A stretch of DNA of 64,000 nucleotides from Lysinibacillus parviboronicapiens (GTDB lineage Bacteria; Bacillota; Bacilli; Bacillales_A; Planococcaceae): the NCBI RefSeq assembly GCF_003049575.1, contig NZ_PYWI01000018.1, positions 35,429 through 99,428 on the forward strand, in the 5' to 3' direction. A program made the translations under genes and the position numbers. Positions 18,430-28,447 of this stretch are shown here, in pieces (within the stretch, counting starts at the first letter, position 1; the number at the start of each line of letters is the position of its first letter). The notes under the pieces are model-generated. The model had not been told where the DNA came from, ran no database searches, and was given only the letters and a program-made list of their open reading frames with translations.

Positions 18430-18463
18430 AAAAGGAGACGCCATCGCATCTCCTCCTTTTTTA
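18430..18463. terminator. Bidirectional terminator
   Basis: AAAAAAGGAGA...TCTCCTCCTTTTTT between the converging germination operon and the MATE remnant; T-runs on both strands. Confidence 0.7.
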
Positions 18464-18955
18464 TGTCGTAAATTTTCGTTGAACGAGTAGTAAACGAATT
18501 AATAACGTAATAGCGCCTGCAGACAGTCCTGCTACAAGCCCTATCCAGTAGCCGAATGGCCCAAAATCTGTATAGGTTGCAAGTGCATATCCGACAGGAA
18601 GACCAATTACCCAATAGGATATAATGGCCATAATAAAAGTTATTGTAACATCCTTATAACCACGCAATGCTCCCTGTACGGGTGCCTGAATAGCATCTAA
18701 GAGCTGGAAAATTGCTGCATATACTAAAAAGTGTACGGCATATTCTAAAACTTTTGCATCTGTTGTGTACATACTCGCAACTGGTTGACGTAACATGAAT
18801 AGGATACACGCAGAAATAAAGCTAAATAGAATCGCAGTACCCACACAAATAAAACTATAAATTTTTGCGCTATGCATTCGCCCTGCGCCAATCTCAAATC
18901 CAACTAAAATCGTTACGCCCATTGAAATACTGAGAGGTACCATATAGAGCAAGCT
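18461..18955 (-). pseudogene. MATE efflux transporter, C-terminal remnant
   Basis: About 165 residues of the C-terminal half of a NorM/YojI-type MATE drug/Na+ antiporter (SLLYMVPLSISMGVT, VGFEIGAGR, QAPVQGALRGYKDV). It lacks a start and ribosome binding site. The matching N-terminal half lies 4.3 kb away at 23243-23739 on the same strand; about 110-120 residues between the halves are missing. The native reading ends near 18955, where MATE-like sequence gives way to unrelated DNA. Confidence 0.85.
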
Positions 18956-19107
18956 CCTCTAGTTTAAATGTTGTAGCTACTTAAAATCCTATTTTATTTA
19001 CAAAAGCCACCTTGTATCAAAATCACATTTTTACTATATCTCATATTTCTATGAATGTAAGAGTGATATTAACCACATACTGTATAAAATCAGAAAAGGT
19101 GAATTTT

Positions 19108-19834
19108 ATGAATTGGCTATTAATAAAAGTTGCATTAATTGTTGCTATATCACAAATTCCATTAGAAACTAAAGCACTTGAAGAAAATTATGAATCAAAT
19201 TTTATCCAAAATGAGTCAGAAGAAATTGTTGGGAATTTACCAAAAGCTAATGTTATTTTATATTGCTACCCAAAAAGATGGATATTTAAAAAATTTCAAC
19301 TTAAAAACAAATGGAAATATTCAACATTTTCCAGATTGGACAAATGTATCCAATGAAGCTTATAGTCCTAAAATTTTCTATAAGGATATTAACTCTGATG
19401 GAAATAAAGACTTAATTATTGTCTTAACAACTGATTATGGGACAGGTATTTTGGAACAAAATGTACATGTACTCCATAATAATAGAGTCAATGGTGGTGA
19501 AATTTATAAAGAAATCCTTGTAGATAATCCAATAGCTATTGTTCTAAAAAATGTAAAAACTTCATTAACAAAGTCAGAGGCTACTATCAATATAAGGAAG
19601 GAAAAAACTGTTATCGAAATTGGTGAATTTGGAATTCAAAACAATCAATTATTTCCAGAAATATATGTCGGGAATATAATTGAATTTGATGTTTTAGACA
19701 ATGAATTGACTGCTATTGTTGGAGCTCAAATCGCTCCAGTTGGTGGAGAAATTGGTAGTTTTCATATTAAATATATCTATAAAGATAAGATGTACCAATT
19801 AAAAAAGATTGAATTTATTTCGAATACAAACTAA
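19108..19834 (+). pseudogene. Secreted protein with FG-GAP-like segment, frameshifted
   Basis: ATG 19108 follows AAAAGGTG and encodes a signal peptide (about 1-27). The frame is lost near 19262 in TTATATTGC; removing one T joins VGNLPKANVILY to ATQKDGYLKNFNLK and on to the stop at 19834. The downstream part contains a Ca-binding-like DINSDGNKDLIIVLTTDYGTG segment and ends KKIEFISNTN. The intact protein would be about 240 residues. I know similar uncharacterised secreted proteins in Bacilli; function unknown. Confidence 0.6.
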
Positions 19835-19984
19835 AAACCATCTACACGGAAGAAAGTATGATTTCCAATAACATATTCTTCTACTACTTTAATATAAGAT
19901 TGTCCACCGTTGAAGGAATAACCTTTATATCCGTTTTTACTAAAATCCTTAATTTCTACAAAAATACTAAAAACCCTCTAAAAA
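19831..19984 (-). pseudogene. C-terminal fragment of an unknown minus-strand protein
   Basis: A minus-strand frame ending at 19831 reads about 45 plausible residues (EIKDFSKNGYKGYSFNGGQS...) before running into stops in the tandem repeat. No start or ribosome binding site. Not recognised. Confidence 0.3.
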
Positions 19985-20021
19985 CCCTCTAAAAACCCTC
20001 TAAAAACCCTCTAAAAACCCT
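19969..20021. repeat. 11-bp tandem repeat, about 4.8 units
   Basis: AAAAACCCTCT repeated head-to-tail four full times plus nine bases. Non-coding, between two gene remnants; no CRISPR character. Confidence 0.9.
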
Positions 20022-20176
20022 AAATTTAGAAAATGTATTTTAACTGTACTTACTTTATCATCTCAAATCATTGGCATGGATTAACGTGACCATAGTAACC
20101 TTGTAGATAGCATGACGGTGAGTATAATCTCAATGTATATCATTTAAAAATAGTATGTAGTTAAGAGAGGGGATAA

Positions 20177-20290
20177 AATGAATCCCGAGAGAAATTCACT
20201 GGAACAAAAACAGGCCAACCACAATTAAATGAGCTGCTATCTATATTAGAGATAGGCGATAAGCTCGTTGTAACCAAATCCCGACCCTGA
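20177..20290 (+). pseudogene. Serine recombinase (resolvase/invertase) fragment
   Basis: One frame reads EKFTGTKTGQPQLNELLSIL then EIGDKLVVTKSRP, matching the segment of small serine recombinases that precedes the VTK-x-DRLAR region. Both ends are missing and the frame stops where IDRLARS would follow. It is a trace of a transposon or plasmid resolvase. Confidence 0.65.
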
Positions 20291-20844
20291 TTTTCTTGCA
20301 AATAACCTTTGTAAAATTGGGGTCTTTTTATACGGAACATAATTGGAAAATATCCATATTCAGCATATAGGATTAGTACACGGATTAATCCATCCGCTTT
20401 CTTTTCTAGGAAAGGAAAGGATTTGCTTGTATTGGTTTTATATCATGAAGTCTATGCTTATCGCCGGTAATCAAGTGGTTATTTATAGAGGCGTTTTCCA
20501 GAAGTTTCGCGACTTTTTAGAGGCTTTTATTTCATAGCTATTACAAGGAAATTCAGAGAATAAATAATTATTTTACCTCATAGCAAAATATGTTGTCAAT
20601 AATAAATTTGTAAATTTATTAAAAAAATGTTATAATAGTTTTACAATTATTTTTTTAAAATCGTATTTCGAATTCCGCTGTCCTTTTTTGCAGATAGAAT
20701 TTGGGTACGTTTTTTTAATATCCTTTTTTAAGCCGAAAAAAAATCAAAACAGTTATGTGAGCTTTAAAGGAAGTTAGTTGAATAAAATTATTAATTTACT
20801 ATCTAATAGTAACCGAGTTTTTTTCCTTAAGGAGGACTAGAATA
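20291..20844. other. Non-coding AT-rich stretch
   Basis: No supported gene. A 64-codon TTG-initiated frame at 20343-20537 has no ribosome binding site and no recognisable sequence. The right part includes long T and A runs just upstream of the next gene. Confidence 0.4.
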
Positions 20845-21705
20845 ATGAATTTAATCAATAAGAAAGTTACACACAAGCGTTTTGGCATGGGTAGTATAGT
20901 TAAACATAATGATTCTAGTATTGAAATACATTTCGCATCGGAAAATAAAATGTTTGTTTTCCCTGATGTATTTGGAAAGCACCTAAAACTACATGATAAA
21001 AGTGATGCTAAGTCACTTGAAGGAATTATACAAAAAAAGGAAATTGAACGAAAAGAGGAAGAATGGAAGAAGGAAGAGGAAAAAAAACTACAACGAAAAA
21101 AACTGATACTTCGCTTGGAACACGAAAAACTTATGAAAAACCATAAACTTCATCCCGAATCACAAATGGTTTTTTGGTGTGACACAGAAGAACAGAATAG
21201 TTCTTTTTCAGAGTGGAAGGTTTTTTCAGGCGCAATAAAAAGTGGTAATAACAAGGGGAGGCCAAACAAACCAACCCGCTTGCACCCAAATAGCGCTGTC
21301 CTGTTAACAGCGGTAGATTCCGGGATGCATGAAAAAGACAGACGTATCTTAGGTGTCTTTATGGTGAATGAAGATTTTATCGGTAAGCTTTGTGAAGATG
21401 GAAATATTCCTGCTCATTCAAAATACAGACTCCAACTTACGGAACAGGAATCGGATCAGTTACTTTTATGGGAATATTATGTAAATGAAAAATCCCCCGA
21501 CAAAATGACATGGAATACAGGTAAATACCGTTATTTTGATAATTTATGGATGGCTCAAATTTTACTTGATATAGTTTCGTTGAAAAGTGACCCAAATGAA
21601 CGAGAGCTGGCACAACAATTTTTAAAACATTTTTGTAAAATGAATCAGATAACAGCTCAAGAGTTACCAAAGCCTAATGGCGCATTAATGCGATTAAGAC
21701 GTTAG
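20845..21705 (+). CDS. Unknown protein: CarD/UvrD-tail-like start, coiled coil, unknown C-terminal domain
   Basis: 286 residues with an excellent ribosome binding site (TAAGGAGGA). Residues 5-45 (KVTHKRFGMGSIVKHNDSSI...) look like the small beta-barrel seen in CarD and UvrD tails; about 55-105 is a Lys/Glu-rich coiled coil; about 110-280 is an uncharacterised domain (FWCDTEEQNSSFSEWKVFSG, RRILGVFMVNEDFIGK) that might be EVE/PUA-like (guess). Intact, unlike its neighbours in the foreign block. A nucleic-acid-related role is inference only. Confidence 0.65.
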   Translation: MNLINKKVTHKRFGMGSIVKHNDSSIEIHFASENKMFVFPDVFGKHLKLHDKSDAKSLEGIIQKKEIERKEEEWKKEEEKKLQRKKLILRLEHEKLMKNHKLHPESQMVFWCDTEEQNSSFSEWKVFSGAIKSGNNKGRPNKPTRLHPNSAVLLTAVDSGMHEKDRRILGVFMVNEDFIGKLCEDGNIPAHSKYRLQLTEQESDQLLLWEYYVNEKSPDKMTWNTGKYRYFDNLWMAQILLDIVSLKSDPNERELAQQFLKHFCKMNQITAQELPKPNGALMRLRR

Positions 21706-22050
21706 CCAAAGCGAGTAAAATGGGTTTGGTTTTATGTCCACTTGAGGTAGGACGTTACCAAAGATTAAAGTACCTAGATCAACCAGAAGGTAATACGGGA
21801 ACAGTCATCCTTTAATTTTAGATGTTGTGATAATTTACACTTAAACTATTATGTACTTAGTTCAAGGAGCAACAGTTGAAGACGAAAAATAGGATCGATC
21901 TCACTGAAATAGGAACCGAGTATATATAATTAAACACAGCTGCACCTCATGTGTTGCCACATACAGTCCACACATGTAGGTTGCTTAATATTGATGGTCC
22001 ATAATGACTGAGATGTTGCACTATTAAATCATGCAGAATAGATTAATCCA
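21706..22050. other. Intergenic region, nothing recognised
   Basis: About 345 bases with no supported gene; a weak hairpin around 21945-21985 (CTCATGTG...CACATG). Confidence 0.35.
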
Positions 22051-22236
22051 TTGACTAACAAGCCACGGAATTTCAGTAAGTATGTGAAACGACTAATTGA
22101 AGAGGATATGAAACGAGGTCCACGTAGTGAAATATGGATAGACAGAAATGAACCGGTAATACACGAGGATAAAGCATACTCCATCGAAACAAAAGATGCC
22201 GTGAGCAGCTTTATAAAAAAAAGAAAACCACTTTAA
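22051..22236 (+). pseudogene. C-terminal fragment of a small plasmid/phage-type protein
   Basis: 61 codons from a TTG without ribosome binding site. NKPRNFSKYVKRLIEEDMKRG resembles the tail of small ribbon-helix-helix-like proteins found on Bacillus plasmids and phages (recollection). The stop codon just upstream in frame shows the N-terminus is missing. Confidence 0.4.
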
Positions 22237-22248
22237 TCGAGTGGTTTT
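22224..22248. terminator. Terminator hairpin between convergent fragments
   Basis: AAAACCACT-TTAATCG-AGTGGTTTT, symmetrical, T-runs on both strands. Confidence 0.6.
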
Positions 22249-22255
22249 CGTCGTT

Positions 22256-23189
22256 TTAAATACCTAGTAATTGCTTTTTCTTCGCATCAAATTCTTCTTG
22301 AGTTAAGATACCAGCATCCATGAGCTCTTTTAACTTCATTAACTTCTGTAGGTATTGATGATGTACTTGATGAAGAAGTTGTACTCCCTTGTGTATCTTC
22401 CTCAGCTTCAGAAACAATTAATAATGAAAGCTTTTCAAGATCCTTCTTATCACATTTAATAACTAGAGGTACCTTGTCTCCATTTTCACGCTTTAGGAAA
22501 AGAGTCGCTACAGATTTATCCTTCCTGATATTAGCTCCCATTGCTCCAGCAATCGCTCCTGCATTACCAAACGCGCTACCAATTACTGCCCAACCAGCAA
22601 TACTAGAAGCACTCTTTTGTACGTTTTCAACGCGTTCCCACTTGATTAAATTAAACGATTCATGCTCATGATGATCAACTGCAATTTCCACAGTACCAGG
22701 CTTTGTTTGTGCTAGTTTAAAACTGCTGCCTTTCTCTTTCAATTGCTCTTTACCATTGAGTATCTCAATGCTCATTTTGATTGCTTTCATGACACGAACA
22801 ACTTTTCTTTCTTCCGTATCAACCTGAGGTTCAGGAAGGATGCCTAATTTGTCTTGGATGTTTTGAGAGAAAACTTTTCCGTTATCGTTCAATGTAATGT
22901 TGAATTGGACATCTTCGTCATTATATTGAAATTGAATCTCTACAGATGCGAGCTTTTTATTTGTAGTTACTTTTGTAATTTCGTCGTAACGATAAGAAGT
23001 AATTTTTTTCTGTTTATCCACTGTTAATATTCTTTCGGATGTTAGGACAACTAAATATTCTTTAAGTGCTATACGTCCACGAACTGCTACACCTGCATTT
23101 CCTATGATTTCATCATCAGTAACTTGTTCAGCAAATAAATTAATTTCTTTTTTTAGGTTAGTTAAAGTCATCCAACCTGATGATTTCAA
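22256..23189 (-). pseudogene. PH-like domain protein with C-terminal SHOCT domain, frameshifted
   Basis: About 300 residues. The N-terminal part (TDDEIIGNAGVAVRGR..., LVVLTSERILTVDKQK) looks like a bacterial PH-like domain; a central Gly/Ala-rich segment (AGWAVIGSAFGNAGAIAGAM) could be membrane-active; a Ser/Thr linker follows. The first frame ends without a conserved tail, but a one-base shift around 22325-22345 gives LKELMDAGILTQEEFDAKKK ending at 22256, a typical SHOCT domain. Start could be TTG 23189 (AAGGA upstream) or ATG 23171. The loss of SHOCT may inactivate oligomerisation. Confidence 0.65.
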
Positions 23190-23242
23190 ATATTCCTTGA
23201 TTTGCGGGTTTAGCGTACACAGAAACGGCAACAAAGTCTGTT

Positions 23243-23739
23243 TATAATCATCGTCACCCTTGTTTGACCAAGCGCATCGATGAAGCAACGAAGTACAAAA
23301 AATAAAAAAAGTGGTAAAATTCCCGCACACATAGCATAAATATATGATTTGGTGATGTTGTGTACTACAGCTTCTAATTGCATTATACTAAGAAACCAGT
23401 TAACGCCTGCCATTAAAGAAATAAACATCATGATGTCAATTCGGATGGCTACATACAAACCTTGTTGTACAGCTTTTTTCGCATCTAATTCTCTTTTTGC
23501 CCCGACAAGTTGAGAGACAATGGGTGTAATTGCCAATAAGATGCCGGAAAGTCCTGTATAGACAGGCATCCAAATAGATGATCCGATGGAAACCCCAGCT
23601 AAATCAGACGTACCATAGCGGCTCGACATTAAAATATCAAAAATGAGATTAAGTAAATGGCCACTTGCGTTACTAAAATAGGTACAATCATTTTCAGCAT
23701 TAAGGCATATTTTTCTTTTAAAGTAGTTGTTTCGTACAT
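23243..23739 (-). pseudogene. MATE efflux transporter, N-terminal remnant
   Basis: ATG at 23739 behind GGAAGAT begins a MATE N-terminus (MYETTTLKEKYALMLKMIVP). The frame is broken at a run of five A (23639-23643, T on the coding strand); adding one base restores the expected SFFDILMSSRYG continuation into a long frame from 23629. MATE sequence continues to FIDALGQTRVTMII at about 23243 and then ends. Partner of 18461-18955. Confidence 0.85.
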
Positions 23740-24067
23740 GATGTATCTTCCTTTTATTTTATTCCCTTGACATGGTGCAGTCAGATAAGGATAAAAATAA
23801 AAAACTGCTCGCTGTCTACGGCCAAGTAGTAAGTCTTATATGACTGTGCATGCTACAAATAAACATTGTACCTAACAGACGGAGGAATTCCAGTATATAT
23901 GCTGAAGTACGTTTAATCATAATGAACTAGTATAGCATATAGATAGTGTGATGGAGGAAAATTTAAAGGCTTCATCTATATCTTTTCGTCCGCATATAGT
24001 AAAATTAAAGACTGTAAACGAAAAGTAGCGAGAGCTACAATGGCTTTTTAGGAATAGGAGAATTTAC
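23740..24067. other. Intergenic region between divergent genes
   Basis: About 330 bases; should hold promoters for the former MATE gene (minus) and the murG-like gene (plus), but I could not assign boxes with confidence. Confidence 0.35.
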
Positions 24068-25144
24068 GTGAAACAACAAACAATCATTTTAACCGGTGGT
24101 GGGACAGCTGGCCATGTATCACTCAACCAAGCGATACTACCGTCTTTACTTGAACTAGGTTATGATGTCCACTATATTGGTTCAGAGCAAGGGATTGAAA
24201 AAGAATTGATAGGCGAGGCATTTCCGGATATACCTTTTTATGGGATATCGAGTGGGAAATTGCGTCGTTATTTCTCAATGAAAAATTTCACTGACCCTTT
24301 TAAAGTGCTTGCTGGAATCATGCAGGCTTTTCGTATCATTAAAAAAGTAAAACCCACGGTCATTTTTTCAAAAGGTGGCTTTGTTTCGGTACCAGTCGTG
24401 ATGGCAGCTAAAGTTGCAGGTGTTCCGGTTGTTATCCATGAATCCGATGTAACGCCAGGGTTGGCAAATAAAATCGCTTTACCATTCGCTTCTCACATTT
24501 TTACTATTTTTGAAGAGACGCTTCAGCATTTGCCCCAAGAAAAGGCTACATGTACGGGTTCGATTATTCGTCAAGAGCTTTTTACCGGTAATAAGGCACA
24601 GGGGCTATCGCTTTGCGGTTTCACAACGTCCAAACCAGTACTCCTTGTTATGGGCGGAAGTCTAGGGTCGGTTGTCTTAAATGATGCGCTCCGTCAAAAC
24701 TTACCTGAACTTTTACAAACCTTCCAAGTAATACATCTTTGTGGTAAAGGAAATAACGATTTAGCGCTAGAGTCACTACCCGGCTATAAACAATTTGAGT
24801 ATGTGACAACGGAATTACCTGATTTATTACATGCGGCAGATTTCGTCGTATCGCGTGCAGGCTCTAATTCGATTTTTGAATTTTTAGCACTTCATAAACC
24901 AATGTTGTTAATCCCGCTGTCAGCACAAAAAAGTCGTGGCGACCAAATTTTAAATGCTAAGTTATTTAAAAAACAAGGCTATGCAGAGGTATTACAAGAA
25001 GATGAACTAACAAAGGAAACGTTTATAAAATCAGTGCATACGTTAACAGCCCGTAAATCAGAAATGACGGCAACGATGGAGAAAACGCAAAGACCAAAAA
25101 CGCCAAATGAGATGGCAAAATTAATTTTGCAATTTAAAAAATAA
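24068..25144 (+). CDS. murG: MurG-family UDP-GlcNAc:undecaprenyl-PP-MurNAc-pentapeptide transferase
   Basis: 358 residues, GTG start behind ATAGGAG. Glycine-rich N-terminal loop TGGGTAGHV, the [14 protein letters not shown] segment (acceptor side; ESD replaces the more usual EQN), and MGGSLGS plus [17 protein letters not shown] in the donor-binding half identify GT28/MurG. Adds GlcNAc to lipid I to make lipid II at the inner membrane face. It is isolated from any dcw cluster and ends in its own terminator, so it could be the sole copy or a paralogue. Confidence 0.88.
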   Translation: MKQQTIILTGGGTAGHVSLNQAILPSLLELGYDVHYIGSEQGIEKELIGEAFPDIPFYGISSGKLRRYFSMKNFTDPFKVLAGIMQAFRIIKKVKPTVIFSKGGFVSVPVVMAAKVAGVPVVIHESDVTPGLANKIALPFASHIFTIFEETLQHLPQEKATCTGSIIRQELFTGNKAQGLSLCGFTTSKPVLLVMGGSLGSVVLNDALRQNLPELLQTFQVIHLCGKGNNDLALESLPGYKQFEYVTTELPDLLHAADFVVSRAGSNSIFEFLALHKPMLLIPLSAQKSRGDQILNAKLFKKQGYAEVLQEDELTKETFIKSVHTLTARKSEMTATMEKTQRPKTPNEMAKLILQFKK

Positions 25145-25147
25145 AAA

Positions 25148-25190
25148 AAGCTATGTGTTCTGGCAAGAGACAGAATACATAGCTTCTTTT
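25148..25190. terminator. Strong bidirectional terminator
   Basis: AAGCTATGTGTTCTG pairs with CAGAATACATAGCTT, 15-bp arms with one mismatch, flanked by A-run and TCTTTT. Serves the convergent murG and GNAT genes. Confidence 0.85.
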
Positions 25191-25214
25191 CGTTGGAAAA
25201 ATGGGGTATTTTTA

Positions 25215-25763
25215 TTACATCGCTTGTTCTTCGCCTTCTTGCAGTTGATGGGCAGTTGTCAGGTAGAACAGATCACGCGGAATTTTATATAAAGTAAATT
25301 GTGCTTCTCCACCATTTACTTGTGCTAATAATGTCGGATGACTTTCGTTAGCACTGATAACATAAGGGAGTTTTGTAGCTGCACGCTGAGATTTTGTATT
25401 TTCAACTCTTATACGGAGAAAGACCGTATGAAAATTATAATCAAAGAATAATTCATTTAAAAACAGCATTTTAGCCTTTTGGTTATAACCTTTACCTTGA
25501 TAAGGGAGTCCAATCCACGTTCCGAGAAAGCCAGCACCGTCCTCTACATCATGAATGCTAATGGTGCCGATTGGTTGACCCCAATCATCAGTTATAGTCC
25601 TCGAAATAGCGAGTCCTCTCGCTTCTTCTTCAATCAGTTGTTTCGTCATAAACCAGTATTCATCAGCAGATGCGGCTTTTTGACGGACAAAAGGGAATAC
25701 AGAAGGGTGTGATAATAGCTCATAAAGCTCTGTACATTCATGTAGGTCTCGATGTTTAAGCAT
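25215..25763 (-). CDS. GNAT N-acetyltransferase
   Basis: 182 residues, RimJ/Acetyltransf_3-like: GFLGTWIGLPYQGKGYNQKA holds the acetyl-CoA loop (QGKGYN, near residue 95), followed by LRIRVENTKSQRA. AAAGGAGGCG precedes the ATG. Substrate unknown. Confidence 0.78.
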   Translation of the reverse strand: MLKHRDLHECTELYELLSHPSVFPFVRQKAASADEYWFMTKQLIEEEARGLAISRTITDDWGQPIGTISIHDVEDGAGFLGTWIGLPYQGKGYNQKAKMLFLNELFFDYNFHTVFLRIRVENTKSQRAATKLPYVISANESHPTLLAQVNGGEAQFTLYKIPRDLFYLTTAHQLQEGEEQAM

Positions 25764-26300
25764 ACGAAACGCCTCCTTTACTAGGGTAGTTAAAACAATT
25801 CCGTTGAAGCATAAAGAAGAAAACTAAAATTCGTACTGGAATTAAAAACCCAAAGAACTAGACGTTATAACTATGAAATCCATAATCTCCCGCTGTCTTA
25901 CTGATTTTGCGACCATACCGAAAAATGGCTAGTTTTTTTAATATAATATAACAAAGCTACTGCTTAATGCAATAATTTTGCTCGTTAAAACGAAATTTAA
26001 GTTTAATAGTTAGTAAATTCAGAAAAGTATAAAAATTATATAATTACTCATGGGTATAAAGTCCATTGTATCAATAATATCCAATTAATTGATTAATATA
26101 ACAATTCTTTAGTATTATATAATAAAATTCGTAAATTGGATATCATCAAATTTCATCCAGAAAAAGATAGAAATTTTCTAGGTGGAGAAAGTTAATCTTC
26201 TGTAAATATGTTATAATTGTAGCATTGATTTTTTTGTATAAATTAATGAATTTATTACGACTCTATAAACAACAACGACTATTTTATGGGAGGTGACAGC
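25764..26300. other. Long AT-rich leader upstream of the GGDEF gene
   Basis: About 540 bases with no reading frame of note. A TATAAT at 26212-26217 with a poor -35 could be the promoter of the diguanylate cyclase gene. Confidence 0.35.
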
Positions 26301-28325
26301 ATGGATTATTTTTTAAGTGAAGCGCAATTTAATCAGCTATTCATCGGCAAAGATTTTGTCTTTCTCATGAAAAGAGTCCAAGATGATTATCAATATATTC
26401 ACTTAAATCAAGCGGCGCAAACTCTGTTATCAAAAGAAGCCATCGGAAAAATGCTTTCTGCAATCTCCTCTAGTCGTAATTTTGCCATTATTCAAGAAAA
26501 TTATCATCAAGCAATCGCCCTAAATAAACAAGTCGATTATGTGGATTATGCATATATTGAATCTGAAGTGCGGAAATATGAGACATCTGTCAGACCCATT
26601 ATGTTCGGGGATGATCATTATATTTTAGCTATTACAAAAGAAATTTTATATGACCGAAATATTGAAGATAAGTTTCTATTTATGCGATCTATGTTTGATC
26701 ATGCTTTCTTTACAACAGTCATTTTATCAGCTGGTGGTGTTATCTATGAAGCAAATTCTAGCTTCTTGGAGGATTTCGGGTTAGATAACGAAAAATTGAA
26801 ACATCAACTTTTTATTGATTTACCAATTATCCCAAAAGATGAAATTGAAAAAATACAAAACTATTTAAAAAGAGCAGCTCTGGGTGAAAATATCGGGGAG
26901 AAGCTTATTAAGCTTCATACACTGGAAAAAAAAGAACGCATGTATTTGGTCTCGCTTTCTCCAGTTATGCAGGGAGATAATTCATTTGCAATATTTATCA
27001 TCATGCAAGATTTTACTCAATTTACTGAGCAAAAGGCGGAATTACGTGCCAAATCTCATGGACTTGAAGTTTTTAAGGCCGCTTTAAATTCCGCAACATC
27101 TATTGCCATTTTAGATATTGAGGGTACCATCGTGGAAGTAAACGATTTATTTTTAAACGCATCAGGATTTACCGCAGATGAACTTATTGGTCAACCCTAT
27201 AATTTAATTGAACCGCGTCACCATACAGAAAATTTTTTACAGACTATAAACAAAACACTTGATATGGGGAAGATTTGGCGAGGTGAGTTATGCTACCGTA
27301 CCAAATATCATGCCGATTACTGGGTGGAGGCAGCCATTGTACCGTTGAAAAATGAATTTGGTAAGGTCGAACAATATTTATCCATTAACTATGATATTAC
27401 GGACAAGAAAAGAATGTTAACGGAATTAAAAAATATTGAACGAACATTTCGTCTTATCACTGAAAATACAAATGATTTAATTGTAATTACAAACGAAGAT
27501 GGCATCATTATTTATGCTTCTCCTTCTTATAGGATATACTTAGGCTTCGAAATTGTGGAGTTACAAGGTCAGTTTTATAGTAGCATTGTCGATGAGGAAA
27601 GTAAGAAGGCCTGGCAAACGTTTTTGAATAATTTTACAGGTCAAACAGATACACAGTTGGAACTTTTACTGAAAGCAAAGGATGGCACGCCTGTTTGGAC
27701 CGAGGGCAATGTAACTGTAGTGCATGATCCAGAACGTGAAACGGTGTCACAAATAATGATGGTTTCACGTGAAATTTCACATCGCAAAGAGCGAGAAAGT
27801 GACTTGCTTTATTTAGCTTATCATGATAGTTTAACGCAGTTACCCAATCGTCGCTATCTATTGAAGGAATTCCCTAAAATATTAGCAGATGCGCATACGA
27901 ATAATGTGTGCTTAGCCATGCTGTACATTGATGGGGATGATTTTAAGGATGTTAATGATCAATATGGACATGATACAGGTGATGACTTTATCCGTAATTT
28001 TGGCAATGTATTAACCGCTTCGGTCCGTAGTCATGATTTAGTTATTCGCATTGGTGGCGATGAATTTATTGTCATTTTAACGGGACTAACGAGAGATACA
28101 GAGGCAAGGAATGCGCAGATGATGCATATTATTAACCGTATCCGTAATGAATTGAAAAATGGGTGGACAATTGATGATCATCATTTTGCACCCACTGCCT
28201 CCATAGGAATTGCATATTATCCAGATCATGCAAAAACATTGGATGCGCTGATTGACTTAGCGGACCAAGCATTATATAAAGCGAAAGAATTTGGGAAAAA
28301 TAAGCTATATATAACAGAAGCATAA
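26301..28325 (+). CDS. PAS-domain diguanylate cyclase (GGDEF)
   Basis: 674 residues, no membrane segment. Three to four PAS-like sensory domains occupy about 1-505 (for example SGFTADELIGQPYNLIEP and IYASPSYRIYLGFEIVE, each followed by a PAC-type strand), then a GGDEF domain (about 510-674) with an intact GGDEF active site in IRIGGDEFIVIL and the DGDDFKDVNDQYGHDTGD metal/substrate region. Predicted to make cyclic di-GMP from two GTP in the cytosol in response to an unknown signal. No EAL domain. GGAGGTGAC places the start at 26301 rather than 26286. Confidence 0.9.
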   Translation: MDYFLSEAQFNQLFIGKDFVFLMKRVQDDYQYIHLNQAAQTLLSKEAIGKMLSAISSSRNFAIIQENYHQAIALNKQVDYVDYAYIESEVRKYETSVRPIMFGDDHYILAITKEILYDRNIEDKFLFMRSMFDHAFFTTVILSAGGVIYEANSSFLEDFGLDNEKLKHQLFIDLPIIPKDEIEKIQNYLKRAALGENIGEKLIKLHTLEKKERMYLVSLSPVMQGDNSFAIFIIMQDFTQFTEQKAELRAKSHGLEVFKAALNSATSIAILDIEGTIVEVNDLFLNASGFTADELIGQPYNLIEPRHHTENFLQTINKTLDMGKIWRGELCYRTKYHADYWVEAAIVPLKNEFGKVEQYLSINYDITDKKRMLTELKNIERTFRLITENTNDLIVITNEDGIIIYASPSYRIYLGFEIVELQGQFYSSIVDEESKKAWQTFLNNFTGQTDTQLELLLKAKDGTPVWTEGNVTVVHDPERETVSQIMMVSREISHRKERESDLLYLAYHDSLTQLPNRRYLLKEFPKILADAHTNNVCLAMLYIDGDDFKDVNDQYGHDTGDDFIRNFGNVLTASVRSHDLVIRIGGDEFIVILTGLTRDTEARNAQMMHIINRIRNELKNGWTIDDHHFAPTASIGIAYYPDHAKTLDALIDLADQALYKAKEFGKNKLYITEA

Positions 28326-28372
28326 AAAAAGTCTGTACGAGCGAGTATTTACTTGTGGTACAGACTTTTTAA
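28326..28372 (+). terminator. Rho-independent terminator
   Basis: AAAAAGTCTGTAC pairs with GTACAGACTTTTT. Confidence 0.8.
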
Positions 28373-28447
28373 TTGGTGTTATGCTAGAGCGGTGGTAATA
28401 CAAATATTTTACTGTGTATCAGTTATTTTGAAATAGAAGGTGATGAC

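Larger units (their letters stand above)
18956..23242. mobile_element. Foreign block replacing the middle of a MATE gene
   Basis: About 4.3 kb with no relation to MATE sits between the two halves of the transporter. Contents are an FG-GAP-like broken gene, an 11-bp tandem repeat, a serine-recombinase fragment, a CarD-like/coiled-coil protein, a plasmid-type ORF fragment and a PH/SHOCT gene. Because transporter codons are lost, this is replacement or insertion plus deletion, not a clean insertion. No terminal inverted repeats or target duplication were found by eye. Confidence 0.6.

Noticed and set aside
19969..20021. Short AAAAACCCTCT repeats as CRISPR or telomere-like array
   Set aside because: 11-bp head-to-tail units without spacers; a simple tandem repeat.
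20343..20537. 64-codon open frame
   Set aside because: TTG start without ribosome binding site, no recognisable sequence, located in decayed foreign DNA.
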